This document shows, piece after piece, positions 23,224-31,664 of a DNA stretch of 64,000 nt. The DNA is from Natronomonas marina (GTDB lineage: Archaea; Halobacteriota; Halobacteria; Halobacteriales; Haloarculaceae): the NCBI RefSeq assembly GCF_024298905.1, contig NZ_CP101154.1:2604001-2668000 (forward strand), read 5' to 3'. The translations under genes were made by a program, and so were the position numbers. The notes under the pieces were generated by a model, which saw nothing but the letters and a program-made list of their open reading frames with translations, had not been told where the DNA came from and made no database searches. Numbering within the stretch: the first letter of the stretch is position 1; every line of letters begins with the position of its first letter.

Positions 23224-23895
23224 TCACGACTGAAGTTCTACGAGCGCCTTGATAAGTTTCACTTCCGCTTTCTGGAGGTGTTCACTGACCGTGTTGGCCG
23301 CGCACCCAAGCTCTTCGGCTAATTCTGCGTGAGTTGTCTCTCGGGGATGCTGATAGTACCCGTGTTCGAACGCGGTAAAAACCGCCTCACGCTGCCGATT
23401 GCTCAGTTCAAAAAATGGGTCCGTCCGTTGCGACGGACGTGACCCAATGTTCTCGATTGTCACGTCGATAGTCCGTGGTGCGGCGTCAACCGCGGTTTGC
23501 AGTGCCGAAGCGTCTCCCACCACCTCACCTCTTGTTTCGAAGTCGCTGTACACGACTGGAGACCTGACGAGCAACCCCGCTCGCGCCGTCAACACGAGAA
23601 ACGTCCTAAAGAACGGGAGTGCGTCGGGATTCGCCGTGACCAACACGTACCCCGAACCACCGGTAGAAGTGGGTGCCGCGACATCCTCGATTCCATCGGT
23701 GCCACGCGCTGCATCAACGAACACACTCGTGTCACCGTCAACGTCGTACAGAACAGTTGCTAGGTCCTCTGCTGCAAGATTCCAGTCAACGAGACGCAGT
23801 TGCGAGACCGCTGGCGACTCTGTCACCGTGGCGTAAAATGACGGAAGGACTGTGGGAGCCAGCGACGCTGAAACCTGAAGTCGAGTCAACGACAT
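23224..23895 (-). CDS. HTH_10 (bacterio-opsin activator-like) transcription regulator
   Basis: A 223-residue regulator. The C-terminal ~55 residues are the HTH_10 domain found in Bat-like haloarchaeal regulators: LSNRQREAVFTAFEHGYY, then HAELAEELGCAANTVSEHLQ, then KAEVKLIKAL. The N-terminal ~160 residues are a beta/alpha sensor part (bacterioopsin-activator GAF/HTH-associated type) without PAS or GAF motifs I can name. It is divergent from, and shares a TATA region with, the amidohydrolase gene, so it likely regulates it. Its base composition is clearly lower in G+C than flanking genes, suggesting acquisition. Confidence 0.88.
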   Translation of the reverse strand: MSLTRLQVSASLAPTVLPSFYATVTESPAVSQLRLVDWNLAAEDLATVLYDVDGDTSVFVDAARGTDGIEDVAAPTSTGGSGYVLVTANPDALPFFRTFLVLTARAGLLVRSPVVYSDFETRGEVVGDASALQTAVDAAPRTIDVTIENIGSRPSQRTDPFFELSNRQREAVFTAFEHGYYQHPRETTHAELAEELGCAANTVSEHLQKAEVKLIKALVELQS

Positions 23896-23928
23896 CGGCA
23901 GAGCGTACCTCTCATTTCACCAGCTCTG

Positions 23929-23936
23929 TTTAAAAA
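23929..23936. promoter_or_regulatory. Shared divergent TATA element TTTAAAAA
   Basis: The only TATA-like sequence between the divergent regulator and amidohydrolase genes. It is 34-41 nt upstream of the regulator start and 56-63 nt upstream of ATG 23992, but only 5 nt from ATG 23941. This argues for 23992 as the amidohydrolase start and for coordinated control. Confidence 0.45.
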
Positions 23937-23991
23937 TCCCATGACAATACTCGGCAGTAGGCTCACCGGACGACCCCTCTTACCTCCAATT

Positions 23992-25506
23992 ATGACGCCA
24001 GATGCCGCTGAGTTGGGAGACAACACTGAGGTCGCGGTCAACGACGCGGATCTCGTAGTACACGACGCAGTGGTTGTGACTGTAGACGAAGATAACAGAA
24101 TCTACCGGAACGGCACGGTTGTAGTCGAAGACGGTGTCCTCACCGACGTGCGAACGACACGAGACGGTGACCGAGACTGTGACGCCGACCGTGTCATCGA
24201 CGGCAAGGGCACCCTCGTGATGCCGGGGCTCGTCAACGCACACACCCACCTGGAGCTGACGCCATTGCTCGGCGCGTTCAGTGACCTCGACCTATTGGAG
24301 ATGATGAGCGGAATGACCGCCATTTTCGGTCACATCGCTGACGGCGAATACGACTACCTTACCGACGCGGGATACGAACTCGCCGCACTCAACTTCCTCG
24401 CAGGCGGTGTCACGACCGTCAACTCGATGGACGTACGTCCCAGCGGGGGCGCAGAGACGTTCGGCGAGGCTGGCCTCCGCGGATTCTTTGGGATGGCGCT
24501 CTCCGATCTCTTCTGGGACGTCCCGGTCGATAAGCAGTTCGAACGCGCCCGCGAGTTTATTGACGAGTACCACGGTGCGTACGGCGGCCGCATCCGGGCA
24601 ACGATCAATCCCCATGATGACTGGTCGTGTACACGAGCGCTGTGGGAGCGTACTGCCGCCCTCGCTGACGAATATCCTGATCTACTCGTTCACACGCATC
24701 TGCTCGAACTGGAGGCGAGTAATACGATGGCGCGGTCAAATGGTGCCGAGGACTCGCTCGACCTGCTTGACGACATCGGTCTCCTTGACGATCGGCTGGT
24801 GGCCGCTCACTTCCGGCTGGCCAACAACGAGGATATCCAGCGAACTGCTGACGCGAACGCGTCGGTTGCACACTGCCCGTCGATTTTCGCGTACTGGAAC
24901 ACGGACGGCGACGTGCAGTGGACGCCTGTGCCGGAGCTTCGGGACGCGAGCGTCGATGTTGGGCTGGGCATCGACGACCATTACTGGCACGACTCCTACA
25001 GCCTGTTCGGCGAAGCACGGCAGGCCCGGCTCGCAGCTAATCTCAAACGGTCAACGGGGCAGTACCACTCAATGGAGCTGGTGCGGATGCTCACCATCGA
25101 AGGGGCAGCGGCACTCGGAATTGATGACGAGGTCGGGAGTCTCGAACCCGGGAAGTGCGCCGACGTCATCGTGCTTGACATCGAGAAGCCGAAGTTCATC
25201 CCCGTGACCAATATCCCGGCACAGATCGTCAACAACGCGGTACCCGCCGACGTGAAGACAGTCATCGTGGACGGTGACGTGCTGATGCGAGACGGTGATG
25301 TGAAAACAATGGATACCGACGCCGTGCGTGAGCAGGTCGAATCTGCCGTTGAGCGTTTCGAGTCGGAGACGGACTGGGAACTCGGGGTCGGCGGGAGTGA
25401 CCCGCCGAGTAAGTTGAATGTTGCCCACGACCTGCCGAAGCGCGGCCCCAGTCAGTTGCTCGGACGGCTCGCGTTCCAGTCGGCTAAGGATCAATTCCCA
25501 TTCTGA
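23992..25506 (+). CDS. Amidohydrolase of the Atz/Trz (chlorohydrolase/deaminase) family
   Basis: A cytosolic metal-dependent hydrolase of 504 residues from ATG 23992; an in-frame ATG at 23941 would add 17. Family features are the opening ADLVVHDAVVVTVDEDN, metal motif GLVNAHTHLEL, LLVHTHLLEL, the third His region LVAAHFRL, AHCPSIF and the metal Asp in GLGIDDHYWHDS; the C-terminal beta strip is GSLEPGKCADVIVLD. Relatives deaminate or dechlorinate triazines, guanine, S-adenosylhomocysteine or cytosine-like heterocycles. The substrate here is unknown. Composition is AT-richer than average. Divergent from an HTH_10 regulator, forming an apparent acquired catabolic pair. Confidence 0.88.
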   Translation: MTPDAAELGDNTEVAVNDADLVVHDAVVVTVDEDNRIYRNGTVVVEDGVLTDVRTTRDGDRDCDADRVIDGKGTLVMPGLVNAHTHLELTPLLGAFSDLDLLEMMSGMTAIFGHIADGEYDYLTDAGYELAALNFLAGGVTTVNSMDVRPSGGAETFGEAGLRGFFGMALSDLFWDVPVDKQFERAREFIDEYHGAYGGRIRATINPHDDWSCTRALWERTAALADEYPDLLVHTHLLELEASNTMARSNGAEDSLDLLDDIGLLDDRLVAAHFRLANNEDIQRTADANASVAHCPSIFAYWNTDGDVQWTPVPELRDASVDVGLGIDDHYWHDSYSLFGEARQARLAANLKRSTGQYHSMELVRMLTIEGAAALGIDDEVGSLEPGKCADVIVLDIEKPKFIPVTNIPAQIVNNAVPADVKTVIVDGDVLMRDGDVKTMDTDAVREQVESAVERFESETDWELGVGGSDPPSKLNVAHDLPKRGPSQLLGRLAFQSAKDQFPF

Positions 25507-25680
25507 GAGGGTGTCATAGAACTGCCTCAGGAGATGTGCGTACCGGTGACATTCGGCGGCCAGCGGTATCTAGACGCCGAAGACGTGATTCACCTCATCA
25601 GATTCTCCGACAGTCCGCTGGATTGCTAAGTACGCAAGCCCATTCTCGCAGCCGATTCGGATACGGACAACCGAAATTAT
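25507..25680 (-). other. Noncoding, possibly decayed coding remnant
   Basis: AT-richer sequence between the amidohydrolase stop and the right repeat module. On the minus strand a short frame reads VRIRIGCENGLAYLAIQ, then ESDEVNHVFGV and a stop, followed without ATG by more open codons ending RQFYDTL. It looks protein-like but has no start or complete domain, so it may be a decayed gene or element end. The function cannot be named. Confidence 0.35.
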
Positions 25681-25752
25681 TCCGCGAGCATACCGCGACG
25701 AGCGAAGCGAGTCGCGGTTTCGCCGGCGGCGAACGCAGTGAGCCGCCGGGGG

Positions 25753-25839
25753 ATTTTTCCCCAAGTTTTTACGAGGAGTGGTTCCCGCAGCGCGACCCGC
25801 AGGGTCGCGCGAGGAAACCCGACGAAGTAAAAAGTGGGT
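25753..25839 (-). repeat. Post-gene repeat module, right copy
   Basis: On the minus strand, directly after the stop of the NAD-kinase-like gene: ACCCACTTTTT (25839-25829), a GC-rich perfect-looking stem (GCGCGACC / GGTCGCGC, about 25796-25810), then AAAAACTTGGGGAAAAAT (25770-25753). It is the inverted counterpart of the module at 22913-22990, so the 23-25.7 kb island lies between two oppositely oriented copies. Beyond it (25681-25752) are further inverted GC repeats (CCGGCGGCGAACGC / AGTGAGCCGCCGGG). Confidence 0.65.
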
Positions 25840-26964
25840 TTAGACGACCTTCAGCAGCCGTCGCTCGAACTTCCCGACCCGGACGCGCTGCCAGCCCCGC
25901 AACCGCTCGTCGAGCCGGGGGTCGCCGGTGTCCACCCGGAGGACGCCGATGTCGTCGAGTTTCTGTTTCGAGGCGATGACCTCGATTTCCGAACGACGGA
26001 TGACCGCGGGCGAAATCTGGTCGTTGCCGCGGCCGAAGATGAACCCCTGGCCGCCGATGGGCGAGACGACGACGACGTTGCGCTCGCCGAGGTGGTCGAG
26101 GATGTCGGACTCGCTGGCGTCGGCGGCGACGACGTCGCCGTCCCGCCAGACGTCGACCCCGAGCGGCGAGCCGTTGAAGCCGAGTTCGGTCTTGACGGCG
26201 TCGACCGTCGACCCCGGGCCGAGGACGTAGGTGGCTCCGCCGGAGCCGGCGGCGTCCCGGCCCGCCCGCGAGGACGGCGTCGTCCGAACCTCGTCGTCGA
26301 GGATGTCCCCGGCGACGGCCTCGGCCAGCGCCTCGACGGTGCCGCCGCCGATCTGTTTCGAGGACTGGATTTCGTCGCCGACGGGCACCTCCGCAAGCGC
26401 CTTCAGTTCGGTCGTCACGTCGCCGCCGCGGTAGGCGTCCTCGTCGATGTCGTTGACCTCGCGGGTCTCGGTTCGGTCGAAGGTGGCGGCGATGCGGCCG
26501 GCGGCCCGCGGGGTGACCGCGAACACCGACGAGTAGACCTTCACGCCGCCGGGGACGCCGAGTATCGGTACCTCGGTGCCGGCGTCGGCCAGCGTCTCGG
26601 CGACGTCGACGGCGGTACCGTCGCCGCCGACGAAAAGCAGGAGGTCGATGTCGGCCTCGAGGAGTCGCCGGACGGCCTCGCGGGTGTCGGCGGCGCTGGT
26701 CTCCTCGCCGTCGGGGTGGCCGACGACGGTCGGCGAGAAGCCGGCAGCGACGGCCTCGTCTTCGCCCATCTCGCCGCCGTAAGTGTAGAGGTCGACCTCG
26801 GTGGGCTGTTCCCCGAGGTGTTCCAGCGCCGCACGGGCCCGCGAGGGCGAGCGGGGGTCGGCGCCGCGCCGGCGTGCCTCCTCGACCTTGTTGTCGGTGC
26901 CCTTCAGCCCGACCCGGCCCCCCATGCCGGCGATGGGGTTGACGACCAGCCCGATTCGTCGCAT
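25840..26964 (-). CDS. ATP-NAD/AcoX kinase family protein
   Basis: A 374-residue protein of the COG3199 branch of the NAD-kinase superfamily. RRIGLVVNPIAGMGGRVGLK is the N-terminal nucleotide-binding strand and loop. LLLFVGGDGTAVDVAE holds the GGDGT phosphate-binding motif. GVPGGVKVYSSVFAVTP and VVVSPIGGQGFIFGRGN follow as in the family. It probably phosphorylates NAD or a related diphosphate compound; the exact substrate is not settled for this branch. ATG 26964 (MRRIGLVV) is the evident start. The TAA stop abuts a repeat module. Confidence 0.88.
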   Translation of the reverse strand: MRRIGLVVNPIAGMGGRVGLKGTDNKVEEARRRGADPRSPSRARAALEHLGEQPTEVDLYTYGGEMGEDEAVAAGFSPTVVGHPDGEETSAADTREAVRRLLEADIDLLLFVGGDGTAVDVAETLADAGTEVPILGVPGGVKVYSSVFAVTPRAAGRIAATFDRTETREVNDIDEDAYRGGDVTTELKALAEVPVGDEIQSSKQIGGGTVEALAEAVAGDILDDEVRTTPSSRAGRDAAGSGGATYVLGPGSTVDAVKTELGFNGSPLGVDVWRDGDVVAADASESDILDHLGERNVVVVSPIGGQGFIFGRGNDQISPAVIRRSEIEVIASKQKLDDIGVLRVDTGDPRLDERLRGWQRVRVGKFERRLLKVV

Positions 26965-27130
26965 ACCGGACCACGGGTCGCCGCGGGCAAAAACGGCGCG
27001 GTCCGGGCGGCGGTCGCGAGGCGGCCAGCGGTCGCCTCGACGCGAACGGCGAGCGGAGCGAGCCACGCCCGCGAGCCGCCCCCGGCGGCGAAGGGAATCG
27101 ATTAAGGTCCCTCCCGGGCAACCGCCGCGC

Positions 27131-27247
27131 ATGTACTTCCCCCTGCAGGAGGGCGTCCAGACGGGCGTCGTCGCCGCCAGCGGCTGGGCCGTGCTGCTGT
27201 CGAGTCTCGCCATCACCGTCGGCTGGCTCTGGTACCTCTACCGGTAG
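27131..27247 (+). CDS. 38-residue single-span membrane microprotein
   Basis: ATG 27131 opens a 38-residue ORF: MYFPLQEGVQTGVVAASGW, then a hydrophobic stretch ending WLWYLYR. One membrane helix (about residues 14-36) is predicted by eye. It lies between the NAD-kinase-like and CinA genes, and its TAG ends one base before the convergent CinA stop. A TTAAGG box at about 27102-27107 is at the right distance for a promoter. Tiny membrane ORFs of this style are often conserved in haloarchaea, but homology is unchecked. Confidence 0.6.
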   Translation: MYFPLQEGVQTGVVAASGWAVLLSSLAITVGWLWYLYR

Positions 27248-27934
27248 CTAGGCCACCTCGACGTTGGCGCGGAGCCACTCCGTGGCCGCCTCCAGTTCCG
27301 TCTCGTCGGTGGCCTGTAGCTTCACCCGGACGTCGTCGCCGGGGTAGCTCCCGACGATGACGTCGAAGCGTTCCTGCAGTTCCGCAAAGCGGTCGACGAG
27401 CGCGCTCTCCGGTTCGTCGACGACGAGGAAGTCAACGTGGCGCTCCTCGCCCTCGAACTCCCCGGCGACGGCCTCGAACATCGCCTTCATCTCGGCGGGG
27501 ACCCCCGGGAGGACGTAGACGTTCTCGACGACACAGCCGGGGGCGACCCCTTCGACGTTGTGGAGCGGGCGAGCGCCGGCCGGGATGTCGGCGGTCCCTG
27601 CCGCGAGGTCCTCGCGGGCGTAGCCGCCCTCGCTCGCCAGCCGTTCGAGGACCGCCTCGCTGGGTTCGAGCGTCCGGCCGACGGCCGCGGCGACGCCCTC
27701 CATCGTCAGGTCGTCGTGGGTCGGGCCGAGACCGCCGGTGGTCACGACGGCATCGTAGGCGGCGCGGTACTCGTTGACGGTGCGGGCGATGTCGGCCACG
27801 CGGTCGGGGACGACGGTGACCCGCTCGACGTTCACGCCGCGCTCGGCGAGCCGTTCGCCGAGCCACGCGGCGTTCGTGTTGACGGTGTCGCCGGCCAGCA
27901 ACTCGTCGCCGACGCACACCAGCGCGACGTCCAT
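27248..27934 (-). CDS. CinA-like molybdopterin-binding (MoCF) domain protein
   Basis: A 228-residue protein comprising only the N-terminal MoaB/Mog-like domain of CinA. CVGDELLAGDTVNTNAAWL, then VTTGGLGPTHDDLT (the conserved GGLGPTxDDxT), and LPGVPAEMKAMFE are diagnostic. The C-terminal nicotinamide-nucleotide amidohydrolase domain of bacterial CinA is absent, as is usual in archaea. In related proteins this domain has ADP-ribose pyrophosphatase-type activity; a role in NAD repair is plausible, and an NAD-kinase-like gene is close by. Confidence 0.9.
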   Translation of the reverse strand: MDVALVCVGDELLAGDTVNTNAAWLGERLAERGVNVERVTVVPDRVADIARTVNEYRAAYDAVVTTGGLGPTHDDLTMEGVAAAVGRTLEPSEAVLERLASEGGYAREDLAAGTADIPAGARPLHNVEGVAPGCVVENVYVLPGVPAEMKAMFEAVAGEFEGEERHVDFLVVDEPESALVDRFAELQERFDVIVGSYPGDDVRVKLQATDETELEAATEWLRANVEVA

Positions 27935-27994
27935 GGAGGAAGGTGGGACCGCAAGCGCCTAAACCGCACGGGTCCGCCCGGCGAGTACCCCAGG

Positions 27995-28834
27995 TCAGCC
28001 CATCCCGGGCGGCGGGTCGCGGCCGTCGTCCTCGTAGTCGACGTCGATGCCTTCAGTCTGGCGGCGCTTCTTGGCCTGCTGGACCTGCAGGTAGTAGTAG
28101 CCCGTCCCGACGAGGCCGACGAGCAGTGCGACCGCCGCGAGCCCGCCGAACAGCCAGACGTCCCGGTTCAGGTACCACCGGACGACGAGCACCGACGTGT
28201 CGAGTTCCTCCCAGGTGAGGTGGACCCGGTCGCCGACCGTCTCGCGGCCGTCGTTCGGCGGCCGGACCTGCGACAGGAGCGGGAGCGAGGCGTCGGTGTT
28301 CGGCGGCAACACGAGTTCGAAGCTCCCGTTGACGGGCGGCCGGATGGCGAGTTCCTTGCCGCTCTTCGAGACGGTGAAGGCGAGTTGGCCCTCCTCGGCC
28401 GGCAGATCGATCTTCGTTCGTTTGTTGGTGGTGTTGACGGTGAGCGTGTCGACGGAGTCGTTCTCCCCGTTCGGATACACCCGCCTGGGACCCGTCGCGT
28501 TCCTCTCGTAGCGGACGACCGTCCCGTTGGGGAATCTCGATTCGTTGGCGTACCGGAACTGGAGCGCGCGTATCGCCAGCGGCTGCTCGACGGTGAGGGA
28601 GTCGGTGGTGTAGAGTGCGATCGATTCGTTGCTGTCGGCCTTCGAGACGTTGTAGACCGCGGTGTAGTTGTTCTCGTTGACGACGATGTAGGCGTCCCGG
28701 TCGGTGTCGAACTCGTAGGTGGCGTCCTGCGAGAGGTCCGACGGGCTCGCGGCGTCGCCGCCGAACGGCGTCACGCACCCGGCCAGCCCGACCAACACGA
28801 GGAAGGCGGCCGCGGCGAGGAGGCGTCGGTTCAT
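27995..28834 (-). CDS. DUF5803-like lipoprotein with C-terminal membrane anchor
   Basis: A 279-residue surface protein. The N-terminal signal LLAAAAFLVLVGLAGCVTP ends in a lipobox. A beta-rich domain of ~190 residues with several N-glycosylation sequons (NYT, NVS, NES, NAT, NTT) faces outside. A membrane helix (about residues 233-256) precedes a short KKRRQ-containing acidic tail. This architecture matches haloarchaeal DUF5803. It lies downstream of DUF2110 and TFE genes in the same direction. The function is unknown. Confidence 0.82.
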   Translation of the reverse strand: MNRRLLAAAAFLVLVGLAGCVTPFGGDAASPSDLSQDATYEFDTDRDAYIVVNENNYTAVYNVSKADSNESIALYTTDSLTVEQPLAIRALQFRYANESRFPNGTVVRYERNATGPRRVYPNGENDSVDTLTVNTTNKRTKIDLPAEEGQLAFTVSKSGKELAIRPPVNGSFELVLPPNTDASLPLLSQVRPPNDGRETVGDRVHLTWEELDTSVLVVRWYLNRDVWLFGGLAAVALLVGLVGTGYYYLQVQQAKKRRQTEGIDVDYEDDGRDPPPGMG

Positions 28835-28835
28835 C

Positions 28836-29507
28836 TCAGGGAACGACCGCGAGCAGTTCCGACCGGAGGTGTGGGCCGACGTCCGCCAGCAGTCCCGGTG
28901 CGTCGGTGCCCTCCCGACAGACGATGCTCTGCTCCAGCAGGCCGAGCCGCTCGACGGTGACGATGTCCTCGGCGTGGCCGGCCCGGTTGACCGTCGCCCT
29001 GACCTCCGCCCGCGTCGCGCTGTTTACGTTGACCCGGTCGGTGCCACGGGTCCACTCGTAGAGGCGGTCCCGCTCGTCGTCGGCGAGTCGGGCGGGGCCG
29101 TCCTCCGCTTCGACGAACCGCAACGGGACGTGCTGGACGAGGCCGAACCGCTTGCGCACCTGGGCGGGCGAGCCCTGCCCGAGGCCGAGTTCCTCGGCCG
29201 GCACCCGGACCTCCTCGCCGGCGTCCAGGACGAACCCCTCGTCGTCCCACGACTCCAGCGTCCCAACGTGGGTCTCGCCGGTCTCGCGGTGGGGCGTGAT
29301 CGCGCCCCACTCCGCCGCGAGTAGGTTCCGGGCGACGGTGGCATCCTCGCCGGTGACGGTGACCGAGGGAAACTCGTCGTCGCGGAGGCCGAGCGTGAAC
29401 TCGACGTCGAGGTCGGCCAGGTCGTTGGCGACGAGCGACTCCAGGGAGTCCAGCGCCCGCCGGCGGGCCTCGCCCTCGACGTAGACCTTCGTGGCGAGGA
29501 CGACCAT
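28836..29507 (-). CDS. DUF2110 family protein
   Basis: 223 residues. MVVLATKVYVEGEARRRALD is the typical opening, and the central segment ATRAEVRATVNRAGHAEDIV with EQSIVCREGTDAPGLL is conserved-looking. The protein is soluble and acidic. The gene's ATG shares one base with the TFE stop (TGATG), so the two are translationally coupled. Co-occurrence with TFE suggests an RNA polymerase or transcription-linked role, which is inference; no catalytic motif is evident. Confidence 0.85.
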   Translation of the reverse strand: MVVLATKVYVEGEARRRALDSLESLVANDLADLDVEFTLGLRDDEFPSVTVTGEDATVARNLLAAEWGAITPHRETGETHVGTLESWDDEGFVLDAGEEVRVPAEELGLGQGSPAQVRKRFGLVQHVPLRFVEAEDGPARLADDERDRLYEWTRGTDRVNVNSATRAEVRATVNRAGHAEDIVTVERLGLLEQSIVCREGTDAPGLLADVGPHLRSELLAVVP

Positions 29508-30040
29508 CAGGCTTCCACGCGTTCGTCGTCGACGTTCAGTTCGTCTCGCAGTTCCTCGATGCGGGCGTCCATCGCGCTGACGAGCCGCTGGTTGTCCATC
29601 GTCTCGAGTTGGGCGCCACACTGGGGACACTCGAAGCCGAACTCCATGGCCTCGCCGAACTCGAAGCGGAGCTGGCACTGCCCACAGAGGTAGAACTCGT
29701 TGTCCCGCTCGTAGGCGCGACGCTCCTCCAGCGCCTCGAGCAGGCGGTGCATCTCCTCTTCGAGCTGTTCGGGGACGTTCTCGTACTCGAAGGTCCACAG
29801 GTACGTGAGCCACCCCGAGTCCTCGTCCCGGAGCCGGCGGTACGAGGCCAGGTCGTTCTCGTAGAGGATGAACAGCGCCCGGCGGACGTCGTTGAGCTCG
29901 AGCCCGAGCTCCTCCGCGAGCTCCTCGTCGGTGACCTCGCCGTCCGGCGGCGCGGCGGCGACGGGCATCCCCGTCGGACCGACGAGCTCGTGGAGGTACT
30001 TCTGAATCACGGGGTCGTTCAGCAGTTCCTCAAAAGCCAT
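29507..30040 (-). CDS. tfe: Transcription initiation factor TFE, alpha subunit
   Basis: A 177-residue homologue of the N-terminal part of eukaryotic TFIIE-alpha. It helps RNA polymerase open the promoter. The winged helix covers about residues 1-95 (VTDEELAEELGLELNDVRRALFI and neighbours). The zinc ribbon is CGQC...CPQC at about residues 118-145, followed by an acidic tail. It heads a cluster TFE-DUF2110-DUF5803, the first two overlapping by one base. Confidence 0.94.
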   Translation of the reverse strand: MAFEELLNDPVIQKYLHELVGPTGMPVAAAPPDGEVTDEELAEELGLELNDVRRALFILYENDLASYRRLRDEDSGWLTYLWTFEYENVPEQLEEEMHRLLEALEERRAYERDNEFYLCGQCQLRFEFGEAMEFGFECPQCGAQLETMDNQRLVSAMDARIEELRDELNVDDERVEA

Positions 30041-30091
30041 TGGGTGTAGTTCGGCCGCGCAGTCCCTTTAAATCTCCGTTCGCGGCCGCCG

Positions 30092-30631
30092 CTACTCGTC
30101 GACGGGCTCGACCAGTTTGCCCGTCGCCTTCGGGACGACCCGGTGGCTCGCGTCGGTCCACTCGCGGTCGAGTTCCCGGCCCTCGAAGAGCCGGTCGAGG
30201 AAGACCGCGAGGCCGGCCACCTCCGAGTGGGGCTGGTTGGTCACGCCGACGTTGAAGTCGGCCGCCTCGTAGACGTCGAAGGGTACCTTCTCGGACCCGA
30301 CGACGACGACCAGCGGTCCCGTCTCGTGGGCCGCCCGAACCTCGCCTTCGACCTCCTGGAGCGGCAGCCCGTACATCGTCAGATGGACGACGCTACCCTC
30401 CCACTCCCGGAGAAGCCGCCGGTGGCCGTCCGTCACCTCGACCGCGAAGGGGCCGCCGAAGCGGTCGACCACCTCCTCGACGGTCGCCTTCGGGTCGGAG
30501 GCCTCACCCGCGATGACGACCCGGTCGGCGCCGAGTGCGCGCGCGGTGAGCCCCACATGGGTGGTCATCCGGTTGTCCCGCCCGGGCCGGTGCCCGAGAC
30601 GGAGGACGACCACCTCGTGTTCTCCCTGCAT
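30092..30631 (-). CDS. tRNA (cytidine(56)-2'-O)-methyltransferase (aTrm56, SPOUT)
   Basis: 179 residues. The signature VLRLGHRPGRDNRMTTHV is diagnostic of archaeal Trm56, which 2'-O-methylates C56 in the tRNA T-loop with SAM. The SPOUT knot region appears as VVVVGSEKVPFDVYEAAD and VGVTNQPHSEVAGLAVFLD. Length is normal. It lies just upstream of the TFE gene in the same direction with a ~50-bp gap; both serve information processing. Confidence 0.93.
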   Translation of the reverse strand: MQGEHEVVVLRLGHRPGRDNRMTTHVGLTARALGADRVVIAGEASDPKATVEEVVDRFGGPFAVEVTDGHRRLLREWEGSVVHLTMYGLPLQEVEGEVRAAHETGPLVVVVGSEKVPFDVYEAADFNVGVTNQPHSEVAGLAVFLDRLFEGRELDREWTDASHRVVPKATGKLVEPVDE

Positions 30632-30728
30632 GCGAGGTCCTTCTCGGGGAACGCGTTAGGGGGTTTCGATGCCGCGCCGGACGCAGCGCTTCGAAACCGA
30701 CTTGTCGGTGTCCCCCGATCGGCCGACA

Positions 30729-31664
30729 ATGGAACTCTCCGAGAAGCGCATCTGCGTCACGGGCGGCGGCGGCTTCGTCGGCTCGCACCTCGCGGACCGC
30801 CTCGTCGCCGACAACGACGTCGTCGTCGTCGACCGCTTCGGGAACGGCCGCCGCGAGTGGGTGCCCGGCGAGGCCGAGGTCGTCGAGGGCGACCTGCGAA
30901 ACGAGGACGTGGTCGCCGAGGCCATCGACGACGAGACGGACGCCGTCTTTCACTTCGCGGCCGACAAGGCCGTCAACACCGACGACCCGACCGGCCAGTT
31001 CCGGCTGAACACCGAGATGACGGCCAACGTCGCCGCGCGGATGGACGAGGTCGGCTGTGAGAACGTCGCCTTCACCTCCTCGTCGACGGTGTACGGCGAG
31101 GCGCCGCGGCCGACCCCGGAGGACTACGCGCCGCTGGAGCCCATCAGCACCTACGCCGCCGCCAAACTGGCCGAGGAGTCGCTCCTGTCGGTGTACGCCC
31201 ACAGCCACGACTTCACCGTCTGGACGTTCCGGTTCGCCAACATCGTCGGCCCCCGGCTCCAGCTCGGCGCCGTCGTCCCCGACTTCATCGACAAGCTACG
31301 GGACGACCCCACCGAACTGGAAATCCTCGGTGACGGCCGCCAGGAGAAGTCCTACATGCACATCTCCGAGTGCGTCGAGGCGATGTGTCACGTCGTCGAG
31401 CACGCCGACGCCCCGGTCAACACCTACAACCTCGGCACCCGGACGACGACGTCGGTGCGGACCATCGCCGACATCGTCGCCGACGAGATGGGGCTGGACC
31501 CCGAGTACAGTTTCACCGGCGGGGACCGCGGCTGGACCGGCGACGTCCCCCGGATGCGCCTCTCCATCGAGAAACTCGCGGGTCTCGGCTTCGAGCCCGA
31601 CGACTCCTCCGACGAGGCGGTCCGGCGGGCGACCCGCGAACTGTTAGAGGCCGACCTCCGGTAG
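30729..31664 (+). CDS. NAD-dependent sugar-nucleotide epimerase/dehydratase
   Basis: A 311-residue extended SDR. CVTGGGGFVGSHLADRL is the NAD-binding glycine motif. FTSSSTVYGEA and the YxxxK catalytic pair in STYAAAKLAEE are present. RFANIVGPR and a C-terminal substrate domain follow. It resembles archaeal UDP-glucose 4-epimerase or nucleotide-sugar dehydratases used in glycan synthesis. Which sugar is converted cannot be told. The start is ATG 30729; the earlier in-frame start lacks conservation. Confidence 0.9.
   Translation: MELSEKRICVTGGGGFVGSHLADRLVADNDVVVVDRFGNGRREWVPGEAEVVEGDLRNEDVVAEAIDDETDAVFHFAADKAVNTDDPTGQFRLNTEMTANVAARMDEVGCENVAFTSSSTVYGEAPRPTPEDYAPLEPISTYAAAKLAEESLLSVYAHSHDFTVWTFRFANIVGPRLQLGAVVPDFIDKLRDDPTELEILGDGRQEKSYMHISECVEAMCHVVEHADAPVNTYNLGTRTTTSVRTIADIVADEMGLDPEYSFTGGDRGWTGDVPRMRLSIEKLAGLGFEPDDSSDEAVRRATRELLEADLR

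Noticed and set aside
30656-31208. Minus-strand frames opposite the epimerase
   Set aside because: Plus strand has a complete SDR with glycine motif and YxxxK; minus frames have no coherent domain.
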